Origin: Hippopus hippopus
Taxonomy: Eukaryota; Mollusca; Bivalvia; Cardiida; Cardiidae
Length of the DNA: 64,000 nt
NCBI GenBank assembly: GCA_946811185.2
Contig: OX328112.1
Location: forward strand, 18,891,215 to 18,955,214
Direction: 5' to 3'
The notes under the pieces are model-generated. The model ran no database searches. It was not told where the DNA came from and was given only the letters and a program-made list of their open reading frames with translations. Each line of letters opens with the position of its first letter. Within the stretch, counting starts at the first letter, position 1. This document shows positions 52,001 to 63,444 of this stretch, piece after piece. A program made the position numbers and the translations under genes.

Positions 52001-52221
52001 CCCTTTACCACACTATCCTGACTTTTAATAACCCTGAGAAAAAAACCTTTTGAAATTATTGTGGGAAAAAGAGAAAATGCTGGTAACCAGCATTTTCTCC
52101 TTTTCCCACAAAATTTTCTACCCTTCCCAAACCATATTGCAATTTTTGAGTCACATTTACTTTGTCATTTGCAAATGCTTTCAATTTAGATTGGTCTAAG
52201 ATTTTGTCGTTTGGTAAAGAG
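52001..52221. repeat. Family A MITE copy
   Basis: TTAA at 51997-52000 and 52222-52225, with intact termini and central palindrome. A further GGTAAAGGGT terminus follows at about 52260. Confidence 0.85.
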
Positions 52222-52917
52222 TTAATCAATCCCAAGACTTGTAAAAACACAGGATTGTTTGGTAAAGGGTATATACCAGAACAGAGAACCAGAACAATAG
52301 CACCAACTGTCATGTATGCCTAGCAATATCTACATGGACATAACATGTGAAGAATGGAAACAATATAATGTCAACCATGTGGTTTTCATAGACAATTTAC
52401 CTCATAAGCCTTATCTCAGGTGGGCAGGGGGGTAATTAGCATCTTTTATATAAAATTATTAGTTCTTCATGTAAACCTTTGTTGTGGGTACCCATCACAT
52501 GGATATACATGTAACACTGTGAGAGATGGAAACAATGTCAACCATGTGGTTTCGATAGATAATTTACCTCATTAGCTTTTATCTCTAGTGGGCAGGGGGC
52601 TTATCAATATTTTTGATACAAAATCATAAGTTCTTCAGGTAACCTATGTTGTAGGTACACATCACATGGACATTACAATGTGAGGGATAGAACAATGTCA
52701 AGCATGTGGTTTTCAAAGACATTTTACATCATTAGTTTCTCACTTAGTATGCAGGAAGCTTATTAGTATTCTTGATGTACAGTTTTTCATTTGTTGGTAC
52801 TCATGAACATGGAGACGTATCAATGTGAAGGATGGAAACTTCATGTCAACCAAGTGGTTTTCAAAGACATTTTAACTCATAAGTTTCTATCTCAGATATG
52901 ACTGTTTTGTTTGTATT

Positions 52918-53175
52918 GGAATTTAACGCCGTTTTAACACCTCAGGTCATATAATGGGGGTCAGTGCACCTACTCATGTGTTTCCTGACTTTCTCACACC
53001 AGTACTGACACAACTTTCTTTCCAAGCCACTGACTACTTTTCTCAAATGCATTAGAGGTGAGAGGCAAAAAATCATTGAAAAGAAAGTTTGCCTCATTAC
53101 CAGGTATAGAGCTCACAACTACCAGGTCACGAGTCAGATATGCTAACCACTGAGCTACCCGGACAGGCCAGGCTC
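52918..53175 (-). repeat. SINE-like repeat copy with tRNA-like A box
   Basis: On the minus strand the element begins CCGGGTAGCTCAGTGGTTAG, a good A box; the B box is decayed. Body blocks GTCAGTGCACCTA and TTTCCAAGCCACTGACTACT match the family. Confidence 0.7.
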
Positions 53176-53211
53176 AGATATGCCTGGTAGGTGATGTAGT
53201 TTACGAGCAGT

Positions 53212-53212
<1 letters not shown>

Positions 53213-53252
<40 letters not shown>
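53213..53252. repeat. (AC)n microsatellite
   Basis: An uninterrupted run of about 19 AC units immediately next to the SINE-like copy. Confidence 0.95.
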
Positions 53253-53256
<4 letters not shown>

Positions 53257-53574
53257 TAGTTGGTATTCATGTACATTTTAAACATTCTAAATGGTCACTA
53301 GTTTGTGAATCTGGAGGTTGCTGCTTCAAATCCCAGCCTTAGGAAATAACTTTTGTGGCATTTTTGGGTTTTTTCCCCCCGCTAGATAAAGGTAAACAGT
53401 CACATCCTAATGTTTTTTTTCCTTACAAAAAATTAACTTTCTTCAAAAATGCAGCTTCAAGATTAACCCTTTACAAAAACAATTCCTTGTTGCAAGGACG
53501 CCAACAAAAAAAGAGGGCTTTAGAAAACATCCTGGGAAAAGCAGAAAATCAGAAAACACTGATTATACATTTAA

Positions 53575-53796
53575 CTCTTTACCAAACGACAAAATTTTAG
53601 ACTGGTCCAAATTCAAAGCATTTGCAGATGACAAATAAAATGATACTCAAATGATAGAATTTGTGCAAGAAAGGGATAGAAAAATAGTGGAAAAAGGAGA
53701 AAATGCTGGTTACCAGCATTTTCTCCTTTTCCCACACTTTGTTTACAAACGCCTTCTACACCATGGTTGCTAAAACTTGGGAGTGTGTGGTTCAGA
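53575..53796. repeat. Family A MITE copy, right end decayed
   Basis: TTAA at 53571-53574 with CTCTTTACCAAACGACAAAA; the palindrome is intact, but the right terminus reads GTGTGGTTCAGATTTA. A truncated family A piece lies directly to the left (about 53460-53570). Confidence 0.75.
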
Positions 53797-54971
53797 TTTA
53801 GGCAACAGTTATGATTCTATCTTTACATGCATGACTGTGAAATCACATCACAATACTGTAACAATTAGCACTGATGATAATCTGATTGGGATGATAAAAC
53901 ACATTGCTACATGTCCATTACACAGCTTGTGGCTCATCAGCAAAGGATAACAGATACAGGACAACATGTTTGAGATCATAGAGTAATACTGCCTTGCTTA
54001 CTTTTTCACAACAACCTATGTTGTTGGTGCTTGTTAGTCATTAGGATGTTTTTCACCTAAAGTCTTTGCTGTGATTTCTTATTACTGTCATGAGAATTGT
54101 ATTATTGAGTAAACGTTGACTATCTCAAAGGCTCAGTAGCAGCCAAAAGTAAACATCGTAGTTATTAAGACGTATTTAAATTTAAACAATACCATTTAAA
54201 AGTATGGACATTATTGTGAAGATGACAGTCATTTATTGTTCAGTCTGTCCAAGTGTTAGTTGCTGGCAGAACAAGTAAATTTCAAACCAGGTACAAAGTA
54301 AACAAAAGCTGGAGCAACTAGGCAACTTTTAACCTAATTTTAACATTTATTTTTCTGCCAGCAATGAAACCATCCATGAAACACAGCACCCCCCCCCCCC
54401 ACCTCTTTCCAATATTGCTCAAAGGGCTACATGAGTAAAATTATCACCTTTGTCTACAAAATCCACAGAACTGTGTGGAAAAATTTCTTATCACATACAA
54501 TTGCTCCTTTTTCCAAACCAAATTTTTGACAGATGCTCTCTGGAAGCAGCCACAATTTCAAACATGTGCTGTATAACCCTTTACCGAACAATCACGACTT
54601 TTAACGACCCTGGAGAAAAGGCTTTTGAAAAAATATTTTCCACTTTATCAAAGATAAAAAATCATCATTTAAGCTGTTACAATATAGATTTATTTTGTCG
54701 TTTGCAAGTGCTTTGAATTAGGGCAAGTCTAAAATTTTGTTGTCTGGTAAAGGAAAAATGGGTTAGAGAGTGTGCAAGTAATTAATTAATCATCAGGTAA
54801 TAATCTAGCAGTTCTCTGCTCTACTGCTATCAACTTCACATTGGATCTGTTAAAACCTGAATGATGCTGTAATTACTGCTGCCAATTTTATCAGCTGTGC
54901 AGTTTTGTCTTGTATGCATTGTTATAGTGTGCTTGTACTTAGAATCTTAGCCTTTTACAAAAGCCTACAGT

Positions 54972-56770
54972 GGTCAAAATGAAAGTAAAATGTTTTTCAA
55001 AAACATGTAATAATGTGAATTTAAAACACGTTATCATGCAAAAAAAGTCTCACTAACGCGAAAAAAACTAGTAATAACGTGTTTTAAAACACATAATAAC
55101 GTGTTTAAAAGTCGTAGTTGTTATAACCTAATTTAAAACATGTTATAACACAAAAAAGTCACAATAACGCAAAAAATCTCGTAATAACAAGTTTTAAAAC
55201 ACATTACAATGTGTTTGAAAGTCGTAGTAACGCGAAAAATCTCGTAACATAAATTTAAAACATGTAATAACACAAAAAAGTCGCACTAACGTGAAAAAAT
55301 CTCATAATATCATGTTTTAAAACATGCTGTAACTGGTAGTAATGCAAATCAAAAACTTACAATAACATGTTTTTTTTTTCACTTTATCACCATTACATGA
55401 GAACAGTTTACATGTAAGTGCAATAAGTTCATTGACATGCATTCGAATTTCTCAATAAAGATTGAATTTGTGTTTGAATTTTTGTTGGTTTTAGTGCTAT
55501 TTAAGTAACATCTTAGCAACCTTTTTCTTATTCATGACCTCTATAGGATTCACTAGTATCAAGTGTGCATCTTTACTTTGCCTTGCAACTATCAGATGAG
55601 GTCAGAAATGGCTGTGGAGATTGAACATGGATTCCAGCAATGACAGTAGAATTTCACTATCATTATCCTCGATCTTAACAAGATTGTTGAAAATGTTTGT
55701 TCAGTTGATGTTTCAAATCCTTTCTCAGATTGTTTCAGTTATTTAGCGGCAGTAGTGCACTTATCCATACTTTGCTGGTTTCTTTTTTTCACCAATAACT
55801 CGCCAAAAACCACCACTAATTCGCACAACATTATTTGCTAGCCACTGGCTGCTATCCTACATCAACATCCTTGATAGATGACAAACGGTGAAAGAGGAAT
55901 GAAACCTTTTGCAAGGATGATCATCTATCTCCGAAAAAGAGTTTAGCTGGGCTGTTTAAACCAGCCATCGAACCCCCCCCCTCCACCTGTTTCAAGGCTT
56001 GTATGTTACCAACTGACTTACCAAGCTCAGCAAGGTCTCGACCAGATGTTCATCGAGTCAGTATTCATTAAGGGAAAAATCAACAGGAAATAATGCATTT
56101 TCTATGACTTAAACACTGAAGAAAACAGAGTAAATTCGAAAGAAACAAATAAAACTCAGACATTATGAAAGTTGCACTGTTTGTTTTATAATGTAGCTTT
56201 CATTAGGAAATCTTCTTTGGTTTAGTGGTCAGGATTATTAACTTGTAGTGAGAAACCTTGATTCAATCTCCGCTGCCCATGCTAGTCATGTCTGATGGCA
56301 GGAAACAGAGAAGATGCAGACTTATACAGATGAATCCTAGGAAGATCAGCAATAAAAGAGTTAAAGCTGTGATGTGATCTAAACATCATTGAAAGCGTCA
56401 TAATGCACCATCAAAACACACAAATTTAAATTAGGAGATTCCACTGGACTTCACAGAACTCAACCATAGCGAAAACAGTAGAAAAAAAACGTAACTGCGA
56501 GTTTTCGTTTCGCGTTACTATGACTTTAAAAAACGTTATTACGAGATTTTTTCACAACAGTGCAACCTTTTTTTGCGTTATTACTTGTTTTAAAACACGT
56601 TGTTACGAGATTTTTTCATGTTAGTGCAACTTTTTTTTTGCGTTATTACGTGTTTTAAAACACATTATTACGAGATTTTTCGCGTTAGTGTGACTTTTTT
56701 TTGTTATTACATGTTTTAAATTCATGTTATTACATGTTTCTTTAAAAAAAAAAAATTCCTTCATTTGACC
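54972..56770. mobile_element. Fold-back element with repetitive inverted arms
   Basis: Ends GGTCAAAATGAAAG and CATTTGACC pair. Left arm 54990-55375 holds units TTTTAAAACAC(G/A)TTATTAC, AAAAAAGTCGCACTAACG and AAAATCTCGTAATAAC; right arm 56480-56760 holds the same in inverse. The interior contains a SINE-like copy and unique sequence without transposase. Confidence 0.7.
55720..56040 (-). repeat. SINE-like repeat copy
   Basis: Body blocks GTGCACTTATCCATACTTTG and AGAGGAATGAAACC; the tRNA-like end is degraded (CCAACTGACTTACC). It lies inside the fold-back element at 54972-56770. Confidence 0.6.
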
Positions 56771-56995
56771 CTTGGAGTCTCTTTTACCAGTACTCCGCAG
56801 TTTTCTTTCCAAGCCACTTGCTGCTTTCCCACACACTCATTGTTGAAACAATGGATAGCGGTGGGAGAGGAATGAATCCTGTCGCAATGACTATCATCAA
56901 TCCTTGGAAATAAATTGGCCAAGCCAGGGATCAAACCTACGATCCCCTGTTCTCAAGTCCTGCACGCTACCGACTGAGCTACCTGGGCTCAGCTG
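56771..56995 (-). repeat. tRNA-headed SINE, best copy
   Basis: On the minus strand, A box TAGCTCAGTCGG (56981-56970) and B box GGTTTGATCCC (56937-56927) are spaced as in a tRNA-derived RNA polymerase III promoter, followed by the shared SINE body. Its tail abuts the right end of the fold-back element. It is not a functional tRNA: no acceptor stem closes around it. Confidence 0.75.
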
Positions 56996-57109
56996 GGAAA
57001 TAGGAGAAAATGCTGGTTAACAGCATTTTCTCTTTTTCCCACATTGTTTTCAAAAGCCTTCCTGCCAAGGGTTGTTAAAATTTGGGATTATGTGGTAAAG
57101 GGTTAACAG

Positions 57110-57420
57110 CATTCTCAACATTATTTTAGTTATAGCACAAGGACCAGTGCATCTATCCACACTTTCATAGAGTTTCTTTTACCACTTCTTTGAACAAAAT
57201 TCTTCTCAACGCACATGCTACTTTCCACAATAGAAATCATTCAAATACTGTCAAGTGGTGAGAGAGGAATGAATGCTGTCATTATGACTAAATGACTGAC
57301 ATTATGGAAACAAGTGACAGAGCTACAATTCCAACTCACGACCCCTGACCTACAAGCCATGTACATTACTCAGTGCTGCATTTCCAACTCATGACCCCTG
57401 GGCTCCAAGCCTTCTAGAGT
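57110..57420 (-). repeat. SINE-like repeat copy
   Basis: CAGTGCATCTATCCACAC, GTGAGAGAGGAATGAATGCT and a duplicated CCAACTCA(C/T)GACCCCTG block near the head. Confidence 0.6.
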
Positions 57421-58002
57421 ACTTTGTTGCAAACAGCATAGATAGCAGGAGTTTGTCAGGTTATCTTGCACCAGTACTCAAAATAGGATTCTTTTCATAG
57501 TAGAGAATAATTTTTGCTACCACACTCTAATTCTATGATTCAATGGAGAAAAAATGTGAAATAAACATTCTCAATTTCTAAACAGAAGTAACATTACAAT
57601 ACTCAAAATATAAATAATGGCAATTTCATTGATGAAACAGATGCCTGAAACCCCTTTTGCCAGAGCATAGCTCATACCTAATGAGTCAATGAAAAAATTC
57701 CAGGCACACAGGTGCAAGCAACTGATGTTTCTCTTCAAACTTTCTTACAGACTGACTTGGTGGTATAATATAAGTGGATGCGCTATTCATTTACTTTGAA
57801 GCAAAAAATACATTTCCCCAGTATACATGTACATGACTGTACAGCATATATACAAATATAAACCTTTCCTTCGATTCCTGGGTTTCTTGTACCAATTAAA
57901 TGTGCCTTTGCTGCCAGTGTAGATGAAAATCAGACTGCACAGAATATTAAGTAACACCTCCAACCATCCAGGCAGATACTGAACTGGTGTCTTAATCCTT
58001 AA

Positions 58003-58222
58003 CCCTTTACCACACAATGACGACTTTTGACACCCCTGATAGAGAAGGCTTTTGAAAACATTGTGGGAAAAGGAGAAAATGCTGGTAACCAGCATTTTCT
58101 CCTTTTCCCACAATGTTTTCTACCCTATCAAAGAAAAATCATTTCATACGATCCACACTGAAACTGTCCTCTGCAAATGCTTTCAATTCGGACAGGTCTA
58201 AAATTGGTCGTGTGGTAAAGGG
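58003..58222. repeat. Family A MITE copy, left member of a head-to-head pair
   Basis: TTAA at 57999-58002; right end GGTAAAGGG followed by the TTAA at 58223-58226, which is also the left flank of the next element. Confidence 0.88.
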
Positions 58223-58226
58223 TTAA

Positions 58227-58447
58227 CCCTTTACCATACTACAAAATTTTAGCCTTGTCCAAACTGAAAGTATTTGCAGATGAAAATTTCAGTGTGCCTC
58301 AAGTGGTGCAATTTTTCTTTGATAAGGTATAAAACATTGTGGGAGAAGGAGAAAATGCTGGTTACCAGCATTTTCTCCTTTTCCCACAATGTTTTCAAAA
58401 GGCTTCTTTCTCAGGGTCTTTAAAAGTCAGTATTGTGTGGTAAAGGG
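58227..58447. repeat. Family A MITE copy, right member of a head-to-head pair
   Basis: Starts right after the shared TTAA and ends GGTAAAGGG before TTAA at 58448-58451. It is inverted relative to its neighbour: the ACAAAATTTTAGCCTTGTCC arm comes first. Confidence 0.88.
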
Positions 58448-61284
58448 TTAAACAAACAATCTGGTTTCATGATCCTGAGTGAAGAAAAAAGCTTTTTAAA
58501 ACAAAGTAGGAAAAGGAGAAAATGGTCAAAACAAGCCTTTTTGCTTCTTTTCTTGAAATCCTTCCAACACTTTTAAAGAGAAATCAAATCACTAGAAAGG
58601 TAATTTTGTTAACTTTTTCATCTGCAAATACTTCTAGTATGATCCAGTCTTAATTTAGTTGTCTAGTAAAGCCTTATGACATCACGGGAAAGTAACAAAA
58701 ATACATGTATTGCAAAAAATAACTTACAGGTAAATATTTCAGCCGAGCAGTAGAGTTAATAAAACTGTTCCAACCAAAGAATATGAATCAGACTTCACTT
58801 TATTCCAGTGCATCCAATATTCAGGTAACTCACAGTCCAAAAAAAAAAAGAGCCTTTTCCCAAGAATGTGAAAAAAACTTATAAGAAATCCAAAATAATA
58901 CGAAATTAACAAAAATATAAAACCAAAAAATACTGAAAACCTTGATATTCTTTTTTCACCAACACTTGAAGATTGTTATAGAGTAATTTAGCTCCAGAGA
59001 GAAAGCAGTGACCCTGTCTAGCACAAGCAAGGGAAAGTTGATGATGGTATAATATATGCATGTAACAGAATTACACAGGACAGATAAGCAAAGCCTCTCC
59101 AGGTAGCCTGTACTGCAATATGGAATGGATTAACACTTTACCAAACAGTACTGTCTTTTAATGATGCTTGAGGAAAAAGGGCTTTTTAAAACATTGTGCA
59201 AAAAGAAGAAAATGCTGGTAACCAGCACTTTTTCTCCCTTTTCCACGTGCAAACAGGAGAAATGCTGGTAACTAGCATATTTTCTCCCTATCCCACAATG
59301 TTTTCTTTCCTTTCAAAGGCAAATCTCCTCATTTAACCCTTTACCAAACAACCCTTGTTTGTAACGACCTTGAAAAAGAAGTCCTTTGAAAAAACATTGT
59401 AGGAAAATGAGAAAATGCTGGTAACCATCAAAATGCCCTATTAAGGACAAATGTTATCATTTGGGCCACCTATATCATCTTAAAATGCTTTCAATTTTGA
59501 TCTATCTAAAATTTTGTGGCTTGTCAAAGAGTTAAAGCACATTTAATTTATTGTCTGGGAATGCTTTCCATAAAGACCAGTCCAAAATTTTGTCCTTTAG
59601 TAAAGAGCTGACCCCTTAACTCAGAAATGGATTGTTTTAAGGCCAATCAAAGACTATTACAGATTGGGCTTTTCCTTGGGCTTTCTCACAAATGGGTCAT
59701 TTGACCTCTCTCAAATGAATGATAGAGATTAATTAAAAAAAGGTGAGGTAAATAAAAACATTGCCTTATATGCTTTACTAAAAAGGCTGGCAGTGTAAAT
59801 CATAGATTAGACTGCATGTTTTGTGCAGTCTAATTTTGACCTTTGATGTCCCAAAAGCTCTTTCTTTGCCTGTTTGCTTAACTCCTTTTAGACAATGTTC
59901 AAACTTTTAGTCTCATCAAAACTGTCATTATAGGGAGATAAATGTGGCTTAAAAAAGAGAACTTATCATTGAATGGTTAGACAGTATAATGTGGTAAACA
60001 CAAAAATGCTATCCGCCAGTGTTTTCTCTTTTTCCCACGATGTTTTCGAAGTTCTTCTTTCTCGGGGTTGTTCAATGTCAGGATTGTTTGGCAAAAGGTT
60101 ACAAATATTGAGCTAAACAGCATTTCTGTACATGCCAGTAGTTATTAACCCTGACAAAGCTGGAACAAAATTCGGTTGCTTTTACGGACTGTGTAGTGCA
60201 GTCTGATCTTAGATCTGCTACTTTGTTATGTATTCTTTAGGAAACAACTTTGACATTGCAATATTACATTGTTTTTACCCAAACTGTCAAAGCCTAATTC
60301 ATTACTTTAGTAATTCCACCCTTTCCCACACAACACAATTTTAGACTGGTCCATATCTCAAGCATTTGCCCATTACTAGCATTTTCTCCTTTGCCTACAA
60401 TGTTTTTGAAAGCCTCTTTCTTTCAAAAACTTGGGATTGTGTGGTAAATGATTAAGGATTAACAGCCTTGGCCACTGCATGTTGACCTTCACCTATGCAA
60501 TGAATGTCCATCATCTACCTTTGAGATTATGTACATTTCTGAGTGGATACCAACATGTTTGTCTTAACCCTATACCAAATAATGCCCTGTTATTAGGACC
60601 TTGAGGAGGAAGACTTCGAAAAACATTTCTGGAAAAGGGGCAAATACTGGTAGCCAACGTTTTCTCCTTTTTCCATAATGTTTCCTTACCTATCAAAGAT
60701 AAATCCCACAATTTTTTTGGGTCAAACTGGAATAATCAGAACTTGCAATTAATTTTAGTTCCAAAGATAGGTTTTTTTTTTTCGGGGGGTTTTGGTTACT
60801 TTTGTGCATGTATCAAACCAGCATTCATCTTAAATATCCATATTCCACAAAGATGTTGTCAAATTTCCTTGAGTGTGTAGCAAATTTATGTTTAGGGAGG
60901 TACTGACAACCCAAATATTAGTTTTAACATATGCTATAATGATACTTTCTTTTTCTGTCAAATGATTTCCATGAATGATGAAGTAGAACTGTGCCATGCT
61001 CTTTGAAAAAGGGGCTCGATGCATCTGCAAAAAACACGGGACTAAGGTCAACCAGCTCAGTCTGCGCAAGCTGACCTAAGTCAAAACTTTTTACAATTGG
61101 TCAGTTTTCTATATGTCGAGGGACCAGCCTACCTTATAATTTGGTCAGTTATTAAAACAAAATAGTTTTATGGATCCATAAATCATGATGACTTGCTTGG
61201 TGTAATGCCTCATAGAGATGCATTAAACTCTCTTTTACAAGAGCATTGCTCAACTATTCTTTGCTTTCCTTTAACACCAGAATG

Positions 61285-61615
61285 AACTAGAGCTGTCACT
61301 GAATGTGACTTAATACCCCCGCCAGCGCTTTGACAGAAACAGGCAATTTAACAAAAAATGTTCTAAGTTCAATGGGAGATTACCCTTGAATCATAGGGAG
61401 TAGATGATTGAAAACTGCGTCTCGCACAACTTCAGTATACGATCAATGTATCAACAAACTTTCAATAGAATAGCAGCAAAACTGTAGGAGTTCGTGACAC
61501 AAAATTACTAGTATTTTGTACACAGATGGACACACGGACGGACGCACGGATGGACGGACAGACAGGCTGATTCCATTATACCCCCGAAAACATTCGTTTT
61601 GCAGGGGTATAATTA
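61285..61615. repeat. Dispersed repeat with TACCCCCG ends
   Basis: Left AGAGCTGTCACTGAATGTGA with TAATACCCCCGCC, and right ACCCCCGAAAACATTCGTTT with GGGGTATAAT, bracketing a GGACGGACGCACGGATGGAC run. No coding content. Confidence 0.6.
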
Positions 61616-62327
61616 AGACAACTACTGTATACTTGCCTCAGCAAACAATGTACATCAAGATCAGACTGCAAAGAGTGGGAAATTGCAGTATCTAAGTCTT
61701 TTCTAATTTGATAAGATATATTAGGCACTCTGACTCTTTAAGTATCAAGTATATACAGTTGATCTCTTTCAGCTTAAATACAATCCTCTACAACTTTTTT
61801 CTATATCTTTTATGTATTTTACCAGGTTAACTGAACAAGCATAGAGTAAATATCCAAGATCAGACTGCATGTTCTGTACAGTCCGCAAAAGCCTGTTTTT
61901 GTTGATGGCGCAGATGCCACAGAAAGGGTTAAGGGTTATTTCTTTTAAAGCAGCTGTTGTGGTACTATGGTAAATCATCAGCAGTGATATTATACAAAAT
62001 GTCCCACAAGTTCAAAGATAGCTCTGATGATTCCCATAATCTGAGAGGTTATATGTGGGCGCTGTTTGGGTAGAAGGTAAGGTATAGAAACAATGTGATG
62101 ATCTTCTGGTAATTAGCCAATCAAAAGCGTTAATTACAACCACATGGAACAGATCTGATCCTAGAAATACAACTTTGGTGTAAATATTGACATGTTGCTT
62201 CTTTCCAGAATATTTAAATGATAACAAAATTTTTTTTTTTTGCACTGGAAAAATTAAATACCCATTTAGAATTTGTGTGTCTGATCATCACAAGCAATAT
62301 CATTAAATTTTGGTCCTGTGGTATTAA

Positions 62328-62544
62328 CCCTTTACCACACAATCCTGAGTTTTAAAGGTCCCAAAAAAGCAGACTTTTGAAACCAATGTAGGAAAAGGAG
62401 AAAACGGTGGTAACCAGAATTTTCTCCTCTTCCAACAGTGTTTTCTACCCTTCCAAAAACAAATACCAATTTTTGAGTAACAGTTTGTTGTTTGCAAATG
62501 CTCTCAATTTGGACAAGGCTAGGATTTTGTCATTCAGTAAGGAG
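62328..62544. repeat. Family A MITE copy
   Basis: TTAA at 62324-62327 and 62545-62548, with CCCTTTACCACACAATCCTG at the left and AGTAAGGAG at the right. Confidence 0.8.
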
Positions 62545-63286
62545 TTAAAGCAAAACTTTTTCATCCTTCTTCTCTCCATTCTTTTGATCTACTTCAGAAT
62601 AATGAAAAAAAAAAAACCACATTGAACTGCAAACACTTTAACTCTTTACCAGACAAGACATTTCTATACTTGCCCAAACTGAAGGTATTTATAGACAACA
62701 ACCTAATTGTGGATCAAGTGATGTTGTTTGTCTTTTAAAAGGTAGAAAACATTGAGAGAAAAGTAGAAATGCCTTGCAACTGCATTTTGTCCTTCTTTCC
62801 AGAATGTGTTTAAAAGCCATTTTTCTCATTTGTAAAAACTTTGGATAGTGTAGTAAAGGATTAAAGATCACCCTCCCTTAATGAATAATGTGATACAATA
62901 ACTAGAACTACATTCATTACAAAAAAAAAAAGAAAACATGAAAATGTTATCCCTTTATCAAACAATCTACTATTTTAACAACCCTGAGTAAGATGGCTTT
63001 TGAAAAACATCATGAACAAGGACTCCTTGAAGGAAAAAATGCTTGTAACCAGCATTCCCCTTTAAGTTTTCTACCCTATCAAAGATGAGTATCCTGATTT
63101 TAGCCACGTTAAAACTGTCATCTGCAAATGATTTCAACTTGGATGAGTCCAATTTTTCTTTGTTTGGTATACAGTAGAGTTAGACTGGACATAGCTGAAG
63201 GAGCTGGGGGAGTGGAATCCAGAAACGCCATCTTGATTTTTCTTTTCCATAACATGAATTGTCTTTGAGCCCTTCTCCAAACACAG

Positions 63287-63444
63287 GAAAACATGTTTTT
63301 AACAGACCCTTATCTAGTTATTCGAATCGTCAGCCTATGCTGGACCCTCCCTCTGCGGCAACGTATCAGAGAGACGATGACTCCATTCCTGATGGAAAGA
63401 GCAGAGTTACAATTAATCTACTCCGCATCAAAACTGTCTTTTAA
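63287..63444 (+). CDS. Possible terminal exon of another gene on the plus strand (weak)
   Basis: After a pyrimidine-rich stretch and CAAACACAG at about 63278-63286, an open frame reads KHVFNRPLSSYSNRQPML and later TYQRDDDSIPDGKSRV, ending at TAA 63442-63444. Amino-acid composition looks more protein-like than the surrounding repeats, and the minus strand is closed in all frames there. No family is recognised, no upstream partner exon is seen, and the last ten residues could be intronic. Treat it as a candidate only. Confidence 0.25.

Larger units (their letters stand above)
1300..63180. repeat. Dominant MITE family A (about 220 bp, palindromic, TTAA-flanked): family overview
   Basis: Consensus: TTAA, CCCTTTACCA(C/A)AC, then a GAAGAAGGCTTTTGAAAACA arm, a central palindrome GGAGAAAATGCTGGT / ACCAGCATTTTCTCC, an arm with CTGCAAATGCTTTCAATTTG and TCTAAAATTTTGTC, and GGTAAAG(A/G)G then TTAA. 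Beyond the copies listed separately, recognisable copies or fragments lie near 1840, 4710, 8510, 8865, 10120, 14310, 14650, 15760, 17180, 18920, 24750, 26620, 27080, 29830, 30700, 31250, 32130, 32760, 36850, 38080, 38880, 39090, 40540, 40950, 41155, 41360, 42430, 42780, 43680, 44490, 45040, 45730, 45945, 46170, 46710, 47340, 48220, 48720, 48960, 53460, 54570, 57000, 58460, 59140, 59335, 60300, 60560, 62640 and 62950. TTAA targets with CCC(T)-type ends are characteristic of piggyBac elements; no transposase is present here, so these are non-autonomous. Confidence 0.85.

Noticed and set aside
56927..56981. tRNA gene suggested by A and B box motifs
   Set aside because: There is no acceptor stem or complete cloverleaf, and the motifs are followed by a SINE body shared with neighbouring copies.
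57787..58113. 108-codon minus-strand frame starting MWEKEKMLVTSIFSFSHN
   Set aside because: The start is the family A palindrome (the same peptide appears at many copies) and the rest has no recognisable domain.
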